NCBI GenBank assembly: GCA_964649145.1
Contig: CAZYOQ010000015.1
Span: forward strand, 1-32,317
Reading direction: 5' to 3'
Length of the DNA: 32,317 nt
DNA from: MGBC163016 sp964649145
Lineage (GTDB): Bacteria > Actinomycetota > Coriobacteriia > Coriobacteriales > Eggerthellaceae
Shown: in pieces, positions 21,507 to 30,103 of the stretch
How positions within the stretch are numbered: position 1 is the first letter of the stretch
Layout: every line of letters begins with the position of its first letter
Made by a program: the position numbers and the translations under genes
Notes under the pieces: model-generated
Databases searched by the model: none
What the model was told of the DNA's origin: nothing
Seen by the model: the letters and a program-made list of their open reading frames with translations, nothing else

Positions 21507-23568
21507 TGGGCTCTTTAATGCCTTGTTTGATGGTAGCGCGGCTTGTTAGGTAGGTTACAAGCATATAGCCGCCGTAAATTACCAAGACGAACGCCGCAGA
21601 CATCAAAATCGTGGGCAACAAATTAAGGCCTAAGGAATCAAAGAGCGTGCCTGTCATGATGTGAATGACCCAAGACGAATGACAAACTGCAACGGCAAGG
21701 GGAAGTAGAAAATATATCGTCACCTGTGCAAAAAGCGAGCGCCCCAGCATGTTCATATCGCAGCCAAGCCTCAATAGCGTTCTATAGCGACCAAGAGAAT
21801 CGATGGTAAGCGATAGCAGCTGAATTGCAAGTACAGCAGCTACTGCTACAAGCAGTACGAGTCCAATATAGAGCGCAAGATAGCTTATAAGCATGCGCAA
21901 CCCCATCGATTGTGAGACCATTTCGTCGCGCGTAATTGCGTTGGTGATACCGGGTAGTTTCGTGCGGTATACACCATCTATGAAGATATCTTCTGCATTT
22001 GTTTCAGGCGCGAAGGCAACGTTGAGATAAACCATGACCTCATAGGCAGAATCTAGCGCCGCAGATGAATCCAAAGCCTCAAAGACATCATCGGGCAAAA
22101 CAACGGTTACGCCGTTTGAAAGCATTGAATTATCGCCAAGCTGCACAGCATAGACTTCATCGGCTGGAAGTAGGGTAGCCACAGGTGTTTTGAGATTGAA
22201 ACTTGTATCAACCATCGCGCGCGCTAAGTCTTCGCTTACCGCCATATTGTTGGTGACAAGATATTCGCCATCGCTTAAGGTGATTGGATTTTTACCTTGC
22301 AGACGCAAAGCATCGTTGAATTGGGAAAGCCCAGTGGCGCTTATATGTTGCTGGTCAATATAGCCGCTTGAGCCTGTCACTTCGGCTCCGGTGGCTTCAA
22401 TCGCATCTCCATAGGTAGCAGTGGGGATAGTGTAAACGGTAAGAGTTGATGCGTCGGCAATAATTTCATCCCACTCTTTAAAATGCTCTTGCAGATACGC
22501 TTCGGCTTGTGTGATGTCGAAATCGCGCTCATCAGAAGTATTCTCGCTATTAGCTATGGACTGGTTTACATAGATGCTTGCATCGTAGGGGTTTGCCTGT
22601 GCGATGTCTTTCACAAAAGCATCCACCAGCGCCATACCCGTGGCAAAGGTCGTGATGGCGAAGAACAAAAGCACGCACACTATCCAAACCGAAAGAAACG
22701 AAGTATTGATTTTGGATGTGACTTGGCGTGTAGTAAATGGCACAAGCTTGCGCAAGTACACGCCTTTTGCGCGGGTAAGCACGGCAAGCATAAAGCCCGA
22801 AAGTGAAAAGAAGAGCAAAAGAGTGCCGCACAGCATTGCGATAGTTGCTCGCTTGAACTCATCGTCTAAAACAAGCGTCATGCCGTTAACCGCTAGCTGC
22901 TGGTATCCATATGCAAGAATCGCGATCGCGCAGGCGAAAATTACCAAACATATCCAAGGTTTTTGAATGACGACCTTCTGGCTGGTTTTTCCGGCATTGA
23001 TGAGGTCGATGAGTTTTCGGCGCCTGATCGAGATGACATTGAAGGCGGCAACCACGATGTATATTGCGGCAAAGCACGCAAGTGTTAGCACAAACGCGCG
23101 AAGCGAAAATGTGAACTGGTAGTCAGGCATAGATATGCCATAAAGAGCGGCCGTCGCAAAGGAAAGAAGCTGGCTTACCAGCACGCCTAATATCAAGCCT
23201 CCTGCAAGTGAGAGGATTCCTACAAATATGGTTTCGTAAAGCAAAATGTGCGATACCTGGCCTGGTTTCATGCCCAACGTAAGGTAGATCCCAAATTCTC
23301 GTTTCCTGCGGGAGACGAGCAGCTGATTTGAATAAATCACCAGAAACCCGAAGACAATCGCAACAACTATCGAGAACAGCGAGATGACATATCCCGTAAG
23401 CTCTACGATGTTGGTCTGAGCGGAAGCGGCTATGTCGGCCATGACCTTTTGGTCATTAACCGAGTTAAACGCGTAAAAGATCATAACGGCAACGAGCAGC
23501 GTTACAAAATAGACTGTGTAATCGCGAACCGAGCGCTGAATGTTTCTCAGGGCAAGCTTAAGCAGCAT
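21493..23568 (-). CDS. bceB: BceB-type ABC transporter permease (FtsX-like)
   Basis: Permease of 691 residues of the BceAB peptide-resistance type. Such transporters remove peptide antibiotics such as bacitracin from lipid targets and signal to their kinase. The start at 23568 has GGGAGG six bases upstream. The layout fits the family: one N-terminal membrane span, then an FtsX core (about 60-190, including the cytoplasmic ISIRRRKLIDLI segment), more spans to about 310. A large extracellular domain of about 220 residues (about 318-545) follows, then three C-terminal spans. That extracellular domain sits at the position used for substrate sensing in BceB. It overlaps bceA by 11 bases and ends inside the 24-bp palindrome. 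Confidence 0.9.
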   Translation of the reverse strand: MLLKLALRNIQRSVRDYTVYFVTLLVAVMIFYAFNSVNDQKVMADIAASAQTNIVELTGYVISLFSIVVAIVFGFLVIYSNQLLVSRRKREFGIYLTLGMKPGQVSHILLYETIFVGILSLAGGLILGVLVSQLLSFATAALYGISMPDYQFTFSLRAFVLTLACFAAIYIVVAAFNVISIRRRKLIDLINAGKTSQKVVIQKPWICLVIFACAIAILAYGYQQLAVNGMTLVLDDEFKRATIAMLCGTLLLFFSLSGFMLAVLTRAKGVYLRKLVPFTTRQVTSKINTSFLSVWIVCVLLFFAITTFATGMALVDAFVKDIAQANPYDASIYVNQSIANSENTSDERDFDITQAEAYLQEHFKEWDEIIADASTLTVYTIPTATYGDAIEATGAEVTGSSGYIDQQHISATGLSQFNDALRLQGKNPITLSDGEYLVTNNMAVSEDLARAMVDTSFNLKTPVATLLPADEVYAVQLGDNSMLSNGVTVVLPDDVFEALDSSAALDSAYEVMVYLNVAFAPETNAEDIFIDGVYRTKLPGITNAITRDEMVSQSMGLRMLISYLALYIGLVLLVAVAAVLAIQLLSLTIDSLGRYRTLLRLGCDMNMLGRSLFAQVTIYFLLPLAVAVCHSSWVIHIMTGTLFDSLGLNLLPTILMSAAFVLVIYGGYMLVTYLTSRATIKQGIKEPSMPG

Positions 23569-24376
23569 GATAGGCCTCCCCTCCAAGGAAGGTTATAACC
23601 TCCATGATGCGCCCAAAGTATTCTTCGCGCGCAAGGCTGCCCTTGCGTATTTCGTTAAAGAGTTTGCCATCTGAAAGGAAGAGCACGCGGTTGGAAAACG
23701 ATGCGGCATAGGCATCGTGGGTGACCATGAGAATCGTGGCTTGCAAGGTTTTGTTTAGCATCTCAAGCGTTTCCAGCAAAATGGTTGCATTGCGCGAGTC
23801 AAGCGCGCCTGTTGGCTCGTCTGCAAGGATAAGTGATGGGTCTGCCACGATGGCACGCGCGGCAGCAACACGTTGCCGTTGCCCGCCAGACATTTGGCTG
23901 GGATACTGGTCAAGCGAGCCTGCAACATCTAAGGCACGGGCGACTTCATTAACGCGCTCATAAATGCGGCTTGGTTTTTCACCTTTGATGGTAAGCGCAA
24001 GCGCGATGTTCTCGGCTCCTGTAAGCGTGTCTAGCAAGTTGGAATCTTGAAAGACAAAGCCAAGTTCGTTTCGCCTGAAGGCGGCAAGTTTCTTCTTCGA
24101 CATCATGGTGATGTCTTTGCCGTTGATAAGTATGCTCCCCGAAGACGCACGATCAATGGTCGATATGCAATTGAGTAGCGTAGTTTTTCCCGAGCCCGAA
24201 GGCCCCATGATGGCGACGAATTCGCCCGGATCAACATCGAAGCTTACGCCGTCAAGTGCGTGCATCAAATTGAACTTGCCGCCATAGACCTTTTCGATGC
24301 CACGGACGCTCAAGATAGGGATTGTGCTTTCTTTATTGGCTTGTCTTGTGCTTGGCTTGGCTACAACCTCAGACAT
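23558..24376 (-). CDS. bceA: BceA-type ABC transporter ATPase
   Basis: ATPase partner of the permease, 272 residues. The start at 24376 has GGAGGAG four bases before it; a longer frame to 24445 lacks this. Walker A is GPSGSGKT (58-65), the Q-loop lies in FVFQDSNLLD (108-117), signature MSGGQRQR (162-169), Walker B LILADE (182-187), and switch VTHD. The N-terminal region (1-19) is a poorly conserved hydrophilic tail. It overlaps the small membrane peptide gene upstream by 8 bases and the permease downstream by 11, so the three are translated as a coupled unit. Confidence 0.93.
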   Translation of the reverse strand: MSEVVAKPSTRQANKESTIPILSVRGIEKVYGGKFNLMHALDGVSFDVDPGEFVAIMGPSGSGKTTLLNCISTIDRASSGSILINGKDITMMSKKKLAAFRRNELGFVFQDSNLLDTLTGAENIALALTIKGEKPSRIYERVNEVARALDVAGSLDQYPSQMSGGQRQRVAAARAIVADPSLILADEPTGALDSRNATILLETLEMLNKTLQATILMVTHDAYAASFSNRVLFLSDGKLFNEIRKGSLAREEYFGRIMEVITFLGGEAYHAA

Positions 24377-24506
24377 GGGTGCTCCTCCCTGTGCGTGCAA
24401 GATCGACGTACACATATGCGAACATTCCGGTAATACAAGTTGCAATAATGATGCTCACGACGCCGACCCCCTTGATTAGAGCCGAAATGATATTCGAAAC
24501 CTTCAC
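24369..24506 (-). CDS. Small membrane peptide of the bce operon
   Basis: A 45-codon gene, below the usual size cut-off. The GTG start (24506-24504) follows GGGAGA on the minus strand, and its TGA overlaps the bceA start by 8 bases, as in coupled operons. The peptide starts MKVSNIISALIKGVGVV and has one membrane segment (about residues 10-33) followed by a short polar tail. The overlap and ribosome site make it more than a chance frame. The function is unknown; it could be a regulator or accessory subunit of BceAB. I recognise no family. Confidence 0.6.
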   Translation of the reverse strand: MKVSNIISALIKGVGVVSIIIATCITGMFAYVYVDLARTGRSTHV

Positions 24507-24533
24507 GTAGTTTCTCTCCCTTCGTGAATAGGC

Positions 24534-24594
24534 GTATAAAGCATCTCTAATAATGTGATTTCACTCGCATGAAAGCCATCGATGTGTCTTACAC
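24534..24594 (-). promoter_or_regulatory. Candidate BceR-controlled promoter region
   Basis: The 93-bp gap between bceS and the small peptide gene holds two short inverted repeats, GTGTCTTACAC (24584-24594) and GTGATTTCAC (24555-24564), and a -10-like TTATAC on the minus strand (24534-24539). There is no good -35, as expected for an activator-dependent promoter. This suggests that bceAB can be induced separately from bceRS. Confidence 0.4.
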
Positions 24595-24599
24595 TTGGC

Positions 24600-25676
24600 T
24601 TACGATGTCGTAAGAAGAGCTCGCCTCCGGTCATGCGGGAAGGTGATCTCAACACGCGTACCAGATCCTTGTTCGCTTGCAAGCATGATGTCTAAGCCAA
24701 GTTGGGCGCACATGCTGGCAACTAGGTAAAGCCCCATTCCAGTGGCCGAGCCATGGGAGCGTCCTACTTCGCCTGTGAATCCGCGATCAAAGACGCGGGG
24801 AACATCGCTTGCAGGGATGCCGCACCCGTCATCGGCAATCTTGAGTACTGTGCAGGCATGTGAGCCTTCCTCAGGTGAAGACGTTGCGCAAAAGCTTATG
24901 GTACGCGCATCGTATTTTGCCGCGTTGGATATGATTTGCCCGATCATAAAGATAAGATATGCCTTGTCGGCAAAGACCTGCTCGCCTGGATCGATCTGAA
25001 TATCAAGCTTGATTGCGCGTGCGGTCAGCGATTGCATGTTTTGCTTACAGGCCTCGTTTATCGCCTCTGTCAATGAAATTTCACGAATAAGGTAGTCGTT
25101 TTGAAGGCTTGTTAACCTTGCGGTGTAAAGCGCTTGTTCGACCAGCAGCTCAATACGCTCCAATTCTTTTTTGAGTGTTACGGCGTCTGCCCCGTGCATC
25201 TTGTTAACAAGAAGCTTAGCTGCCGCTAGCGGTGTTTTGACTTCATGTACCCAAAGTTCGGTGTAGGTGGAATGTTCGCGGTTTTGTTCCTTAAGATCCA
25301 AAAGTTCGCTTTTTGCGCAATCAGCGATCTTGGAAGTGGCCTGGAAGGCAAGTGCGCCGTCAAGAAAGCTTGCCTCATCTGCTAGGCCTTGGAAGTGGCT
25401 CGCCTGCGTAAGCGATGTGATGGCATTTTCTACTTGGCGCCAGAATCTTTTCCTTCTTAGATATTCGATCGCGAGTGCGACAACCAAGACGCTTGCTTGA
25501 ACGATTAACACTAGAAGGACGCAATCTTTTGAAATTCCAATTACATAAAGCACGAGACAAATGAGTGCGGTAACGGCCAATGCCAAGGCAATGACGGCAG
25601 CCTTATCGACAAGATAGGTGCCCAGCGTGAAATGCACCTCTAAAGGGTCTTTATCTCTGTTAGCCCGTGATGACAT
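24600..25676 (-). CDS. bceS: BceS-like intramembrane-sensing histidine kinase
   Basis: Sensor kinase of 358 residues. The start at 25676 overlaps the regulator gene by 17 bases; a longer frame upstream would run antisense-free but through the regulator's coding region and is not credible. Two membrane segments (about 26-48 and 52-71) are joined by only a few residues, leaving no extracellular sensor, the hallmark of BceS kinases that sense via their transporter. Phospho-acceptor His144 lies in LWVHEVKTPL. The C-terminal domain has IGQIISNAAKYD (N box), ADDGCGIP (G1), and ATGMGLYLV (G2). The partner transporter is encoded downstream. Confidence 0.88.
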   Translation of the reverse strand: MSSRANRDKDPLEVHFTLGTYLVDKAAVIALALAVTALICLVLYVIGISKDCVLLVLIVQASVLVVALAIEYLRRKRFWRQVENAITSLTQASHFQGLADEASFLDGALAFQATSKIADCAKSELLDLKEQNREHSTYTELWVHEVKTPLAAAKLLVNKMHGADAVTLKKELERIELLVEQALYTARLTSLQNDYLIREISLTEAINEACKQNMQSLTARAIKLDIQIDPGEQVFADKAYLIFMIGQIISNAAKYDARTISFCATSSPEEGSHACTVLKIADDGCGIPASDVPRVFDRGFTGEVGRSHGSATGMGLYLVASMCAQLGLDIMLASEQGSGTRVEITFPHDRRRALLTTS

Positions 25677-26337
25677 AGCCAAGCGCACGGCGCGTTTGCA
25701 AGAAATCTGGCGCAACCCCAATACTTGAAAGGGTTTTGCGCAGACGGTTGATGTTGACGGTAAGTGTGTTGTCATCCACGAACGCATCGGATTCCCAGAG
25801 TTCGCATGTGATTTCTTGTCGCGAAATGATGGTGGATGCATTGCGCATGAGTAGCGCCAAGATGCGTTGTTCGTTACGCGTAAGCTGCGCGCTTTTGCCA
25901 GCAAATGTTACTTCGGAGGTATTAAGGTTAAGAGTTACGCCGGCGTGTGTGATGGTGGCGGCTTTTGCAGCTGAAGTGCTATAGCGCCTCAGCTGCGAGG
26001 CGATACGGGCAAGAAGCACAGCTGGCCTGTAAGGTTTACTTACGAAATCGTTAGCGCCAAGGTTGATGCACATAACTTCACTAAATTGGTCGTTTGCCGC
26101 TGTTAAGACAATAATGGGCACATCGCTTTGCTTTCTGATATCGCGACAGATTGACCGTCCGTCAGCACCTGGAAGACTTAAGTCCAATATGATCAGATCG
26201 GTGCTTTTGGCAAGCGCGTCTTGCGCGGCTTGGCCATAGTTTTCTGTGGTGCACGTTTCATAGCCGCTCAACTCTAGGAGCTTTGCAAGTTCGTTTCGCA
26301 GCGTTTCGTCATCTTCGATGATATAGATTAGCGTCAA
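25660..26337 (-). CDS. bceR: BceR-like response regulator, OmpR family
   Basis: Response regulator of 225 residues. The start is a TTG at 26337 with AAGGAG seven bases upstream; no ATG or GTG gives the complete receiver domain. Acidic E8-D9-D10, phospho-acceptor Asp52 in LIILDLSLPG, and KPYRPAVLLARI mark the receiver. The C-terminal winged helix contains LTRNEQRILALLMRNA and DDNTLTVNINRLRKTL, followed by ALGYVITG. The kinase gene overlaps its end. The order bceR-bceS-peptide-bceA-bceB is one strand, so it likely controls the peptide-detoxification genes downstream. Confidence 0.88.
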   Translation of the reverse strand: MTLIYIIEDDETLRNELAKLLELSGYETCTTENYGQAAQDALAKSTDLIILDLSLPGADGRSICRDIRKQSDVPIIVLTAANDQFSEVMCINLGANDFVSKPYRPAVLLARIASQLRRYSTSAAKAATITHAGVTLNLNTSEVTFAGKSAQLTRNEQRILALLMRNASTIISRQEITCELWESDAFVDDNTLTVNINRLRKTLSSIGVAPDFLQTRRALGYVITG

Positions 26338-26632
26338 GCTTGCACTCCTTTTCCGCTATACGTTCACTTCCATTCTACTTGTCAAGGCGCTTTAAGCGGC
26401 GCATCATATCGAAACCTTACAGACATGTAAGGCTCATTTCCCGCACTATCTTGGGCTTCTTGCCAAGATATCTCGCCAAGATGTGCCCATATTGGTTAGA
26501 ATGTTACGAAACGTTTAGTTCGCGCATTCTAAAAAGAGACATGCGGCATATGCGTTTAGTGAAGGGATCCCTGCTAAGGGCAGGGGCATATTTTGTATCC
26601 CATTTAGGGGCAGGCAAGGAAGGGAAATGTTA
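26338..26632. other. Divergent intergenic region between bceR and the TAXI lipoprotein gene
   Basis: 295 bp that must hold promoters for two divergent operons. An inverted repeat CCTTACA (26415-26421) and TGTAAGG (26426-26432) with a 4-nt spacer is the clearest operator candidate. GCCAAGAT occurs twice nearby (within 26455-26485) as a direct repeat, and GGGCAGG occurs twice closer to the lipoprotein gene. No convincing -35/-10 pair could be fixed and no small gene was seen. Confidence 0.5.
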
Positions 26633-27652
26633 ATGAAGAAAATCAAAACACTCTTCGCGGTCGCACTGACAGGCGTTCTCGCTACTGCCATGGTAGGCTG
26701 CGGCGGTGGCACCTCATCAAGCTCATCAAGCTCGTCTGAGGCCACCAACACAGGCGGCGAAAGCCTCCGTTTCACTACTGGCGGCGAGTCTGGCACCTAC
26801 TATGCTTACGGAAACGTGCTTAGCCAGTACGCCACTAACGGCGACTACGACCTCAACATTACAGCACTTTCATCTAATGGCTCGCAAGCCAATATCGAAG
26901 CGCTCCAAGACGACGATGCCGATATCGCCTTCGTTCAGTCTGACGTACTTGCTTACGCCTACGACGGCACTAACCTTTTTGAGGGCGCTCCTTATCAGGA
27001 TTTCTCGGTTGTAGCCGACCTTTATCAGGAGCAGGTACAGATTGTTACTTGCAACCCTGATATCACCAGTGTTGAAGATCTCCGCGGAAAGACAGTCTCT
27101 GTTGGCGCTGCTAACTCTGGTGTCTACTTCAACGCGGTTGACATTCTTGGCGTTTATGGTATCGAGCTGACTCCTGAAGGTTCTAGCGACTTCGAGCCGG
27201 TCTATCAAAGCTTTGCCGATTCGGCCGATTCCTTAAAGGATGACAAGATTGACGCTGCGTTTGTTGTTGCTGGTGCGCCTACCACAGCAATTACCGATCT
27301 ATCCACCACTAAAGATACCTACTTCGTTTCCCTCGACCAGACTCATATCGATCAACTGCTCGAAGAGAACCCGTACTACTCCGAGGCTGTCATTCCTGCC
27401 GAGACCTACGGCACCGAAGAGCCCATCACCACTGTTTCCGTTGGTGCTGTTGTAGTTGCGAACAACAATGTCTCTGAGGAAGCCATCTACAACTTCACAA
27501 AGTCGCTGTTCGATGGCAAAGAGAACAACGCTGATGCACATGCGAAGTACGACGAGCTTGTCATCGAGGAAGCTGCGGCTATCACCTCTGTGCCATATCA
27601 CCCTGGTGCTGCTAAGTATTACGAAGAACAGGGCATCACTGTAAAGTCCTAG
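26633..27652 (+). CDS. TAXI-family TRAP transporter solute-binding lipoprotein
   Basis: Extracellular solute-binding lipoprotein of 339 residues for the TRAP permease downstream. The ATG at 26633 is eight bases after AAGGG; an ATG at 26627 is also possible. A signal peptide ends in a lipobox with Cys23, followed by a Ser-rich linker. TAXI family features are LRFTTGGESGTYYAYGN (beginning of the mature domain), ADIAFVQSDVLAYAY, QIVTCNPDITSVEDLRGKTVSVGAANSGVYFNA, and the C-terminal YHPGAAKYYEEQGI. The ligand of TAXI systems is usually a C4-dicarboxylate or glutamate-like acid; nothing here fixes it. A strong hairpin separates it from the permease gene. Confidence 0.9.
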   Translation: MKKIKTLFAVALTGVLATAMVGCGGGTSSSSSSSSEATNTGGESLRFTTGGESGTYYAYGNVLSQYATNGDYDLNITALSSNGSQANIEALQDDDADIAFVQSDVLAYAYDGTNLFEGAPYQDFSVVADLYQEQVQIVTCNPDITSVEDLRGKTVSVGAANSGVYFNAVDILGVYGIELTPEGSSDFEPVYQSFADSADSLKDDKIDAAFVVAGAPTTAITDLSTTKDTYFVSLDQTHIDQLLEENPYYSEAVIPAETYGTEEPITTVSVGAVVVANNNVSEEAIYNFTKSLFDGKENNADAHAKYDELVIEEAAAITSVPYHPGAAKYYEEQGITVKS

Positions 27653-27708
27653 TATCCGGTATGGCGCCGTCGCAGTGACATCGGCGTATCAAATACAAGC
27701 TTGACCGT

Positions 27709-27739
27709 AGGGCTGCAGTAAGGCTATTGCTGCAGCCCT
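27709..27739 (+). promoter_or_regulatory. Intercistronic hairpin between TRAP binding protein and permease
   Basis: A perfect 10-bp stem, AGGGCTGCAG (27709-27718) with CTGCAGCCCT (27730-27739), and an 11-nt loop. TCTGCCG follows instead of a U-run. By position it probably limits permease expression relative to the abundant binding lipoprotein, as the pstS-pstC hairpin may do. Confidence 0.65.
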
Positions 27740-27763
27740 TCTGCCGTTATGTAGGGGATGATG

Positions 27764-30103
27764 ATGGGAAAGCTTTTTAATCGAAGCAAAAAGGCACGTG
27801 ATAACACCTCAGAAGAAGTGCTTGAACGTGGCCAAGAAATACCCGACAGTTCCGATGGTGCTGTTCAACAGTCTATCGACGCTGATGAGGTCATGCGTAA
27901 GTATGACAAGGAATCGAATACGCGCATTTGGGAGGGAATTCCAAAGATCGTCGTAACGACTCTTATGGTGGTGTTTTCGGTCTACTGCTTACTAATGACC
28001 CTTCTGTCTACCGAGCAAGCTGAAGCACGCCTTGCTCGCTTCTTGGCGTTTGTCATCATCATTGGCTACATGATGTACCCGGCACGAAAGACTAACCACA
28101 AGGTAAACCACATACCTTGGTACGATATCTTGTTGATGGTGGTCGGGTTTGCAGCGTTTATGTATTTCGCGTTTAACTGCACCGAGATCTTGAAGATGGG
28201 CGCTCGTATTGAGCCTTTGCATGTAGTGCTTGGAATTGCTGGCATCGCAGTGCTTGTAGAGCTATGCAGACGCTGCGTTGGTATTCCTATCATTGTTGTT
28301 GCAGGCTGTCTTGTTATTTACGCGTTCTACTGGCAGATGACAACTGGTTCTAGCCCTGATATATATGCTTCACTTCGCAAGGTGGTTCAGAAGCTCTTCT
28401 ATACCACGTCGGGTGTTATCGGTACTCCCATTAACGTCTGTTACACCTACATCGTTCTCTTTATCATTTTCGGCGCGTTCCTCGAGCGTACCGGTATTGC
28501 AAACTTCTTCATTTCGCTTGCTAATCGCATTGCGGGCTGGTCTAGCGGAGGAGCCGCGAAGGTGGCTGTAATATCTTCAGCCTTATGCGGCATGGTTTCG
28601 GGGTCTTCTGTTGGAAATACTGTCACAACGGGTTCTGTCACCATTCCTATGATGAAAAAGACGGGCTATAAGCCTGCGTTTGCTGGGGCTGTGGAAGCGG
28701 CATCTTCCACAGGCGGTCAGATCATGCCGCCTATCATGGGTGCAGCTGCCTTCTTAATGGCAGAATACATGGGCATTCCCTATATCGAGGTAGCCGCTAA
28801 GGCCATAATCCCTGCCTTGCTTTACTTTGCTGGCATCTTCATCGCTGTTCACCTAGAGGCGAAGAAGTTAGGCCTGAAGGGTATGTCTCGCGATGAACTG
28901 CCCACAGGGAAGTATTTGCTTAAGAACTGTTATTTGGTACTGCCGTTAGTGCTTTTGGTGTGGCTTGTTGCATCGGGTGCGCGCACAATGGCTGCATCCG
29001 CTGCAATTTCTATCTTGGGCGCGTTTATTGTTGGCTTCATCAACTTCCTGTTCACGAATTGGCGCGAGCGCACAGAAGACGCTACATTTGGAAGTGTTTT
29101 GTGGGATACTTGCCAAGTTGCGGCGTTTACTGTTGTAGATGCCTTTGCCGCAGGCGCGAAGAACTCCATTTCGGTGGCAGTTGCATGCGCTATGGCAGGC
29201 CTTATTGCTGGTTCTATTACGGTAACTGGCCTTGCTTCTACCATCATTAATGTTATCGTCACAGCGGCAGGCGACATGATAATCATAGGGCTTGTGTTCA
29301 CTATGATTTGCTGCATTATTCTTGGCATGGGCGTGCCAACCACCGCAAACTACTGCATCATGGCTTCTACTTGTGCGCCTATACTTATGCAACTTGGTAT
29401 CGATCCAATCTGTGCGCACTTCTTTGTCTTCTACTTTGGCATCGTCGCCGATATTACGCCACCTGTGGCATTGGCTGCCTATGCGGGTTCGGCTATTGCT
29501 AAGTCGAAGCCGATGGCTACGGCTATTAACGCCTCGAAGCTGGCTATCGCAGCCTTTATCGTGCCATACATCTTTGCGTTCAATCCGACGCTTTTGTTGG
29601 AAGGCGATGTTACGGCGCTTGGCGTTGGGCTGAACACGCTTACTGCTTTGCTTGGGCTTTTCGGTATTGCTGTTGCTTTGAACGGCTTTTTGTTCAAGCG
29701 TAAGGTAAACGTAGTGTTCAGGCTTGTGCTTGTGGCTGGAGGCCTTGGCATGATGGTGCCAGGCACCATAACCGATGTCATTGGGCTAGTTGTTGTCTTT
29801 GGCATTTGTGCTATACAGTGGATGCTTTACAGGCGCAAAGGGGCTGCCTTTGCAGTTTTGGTCGAACCTGACAAGGAATCGATGAGTAGCGAAGACGAGG
29901 ATCTGTTAGGCATAGGCAAAATGGAAGGTGAAGATCTCACATTCCCAACAGACCCCAATGAGCAAATGGATTTGTTAGTCAAGGCACAAGAGAAGGCCAC
30001 AGATGAGGTTGCGGGCAAGGCGGAATCATCTTTTGGCGGCGAAGATTCAACACAAATGAAAACCACAGAAAAGGACAGCAAAAGCGAAGGGAGGGACCGG
30101 TGA
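27764..30103 (+). CDS. TRAP transporter permease, fused small and large subunits
   Basis: Fused DctQ-DctM permease of 779 residues (4TM/12TM type). Three ATGs lie in a row (27758, 27761, 27764); the last is best spaced from AGGGG. A hydrophilic N-terminal stretch of about 55 residues precedes the membrane domain. Conserved stretches are IVLFIIFGAFLERTG, SSALCGMVSGSSVGNTVTTGSVTIPMMKKTG, VEAASSTGGQIMPPIMGAAAFLMAEY and GMGVPTTANYCIMASTCAPIL, all typical of TAXI-type permeases. The C terminus has a polar, acidic tail of about 90 residues, longer than usual. Na+-driven uptake is the expected mode. The stop overlaps the next start (TGATG). Confidence 0.92.
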   Translation: MGKLFNRSKKARDNTSEEVLERGQEIPDSSDGAVQQSIDADEVMRKYDKESNTRIWEGIPKIVVTTLMVVFSVYCLLMTLLSTEQAEARLARFLAFVIIIGYMMYPARKTNHKVNHIPWYDILLMVVGFAAFMYFAFNCTEILKMGARIEPLHVVLGIAGIAVLVELCRRCVGIPIIVVAGCLVIYAFYWQMTTGSSPDIYASLRKVVQKLFYTTSGVIGTPINVCYTYIVLFIIFGAFLERTGIANFFISLANRIAGWSSGGAAKVAVISSALCGMVSGSSVGNTVTTGSVTIPMMKKTGYKPAFAGAVEAASSTGGQIMPPIMGAAAFLMAEYMGIPYIEVAAKAIIPALLYFAGIFIAVHLEAKKLGLKGMSRDELPTGKYLLKNCYLVLPLVLLVWLVASGARTMAASAAISILGAFIVGFINFLFTNWRERTEDATFGSVLWDTCQVAAFTVVDAFAAGAKNSISVAVACAMAGLIAGSITVTGLASTIINVIVTAAGDMIIIGLVFTMICCIILGMGVPTTANYCIMASTCAPILMQLGIDPICAHFFVFYFGIVADITPPVALAAYAGSAIAKSKPMATAINASKLAIAAFIVPYIFAFNPTLLLEGDVTALGVGLNTLTALLGLFGIAVALNGFLFKRKVNVVFRLVLVAGGLGMMVPGTITDVIGLVVVFGICAIQWMLYRRKGAAFAVLVEPDKESMSSEDEDLLGIGKMEGEDLTFPTDPNEQMDLLVKAQEKATDEVAGKAESSFGGEDSTQMKTTEKDSKSEGRDR

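Noticed and set aside
28930..29419. Long minus-strand frames within the TRAP permease gene.
   Set aside because: They mirror membrane-span codon bias of the sense gene and have no start context.
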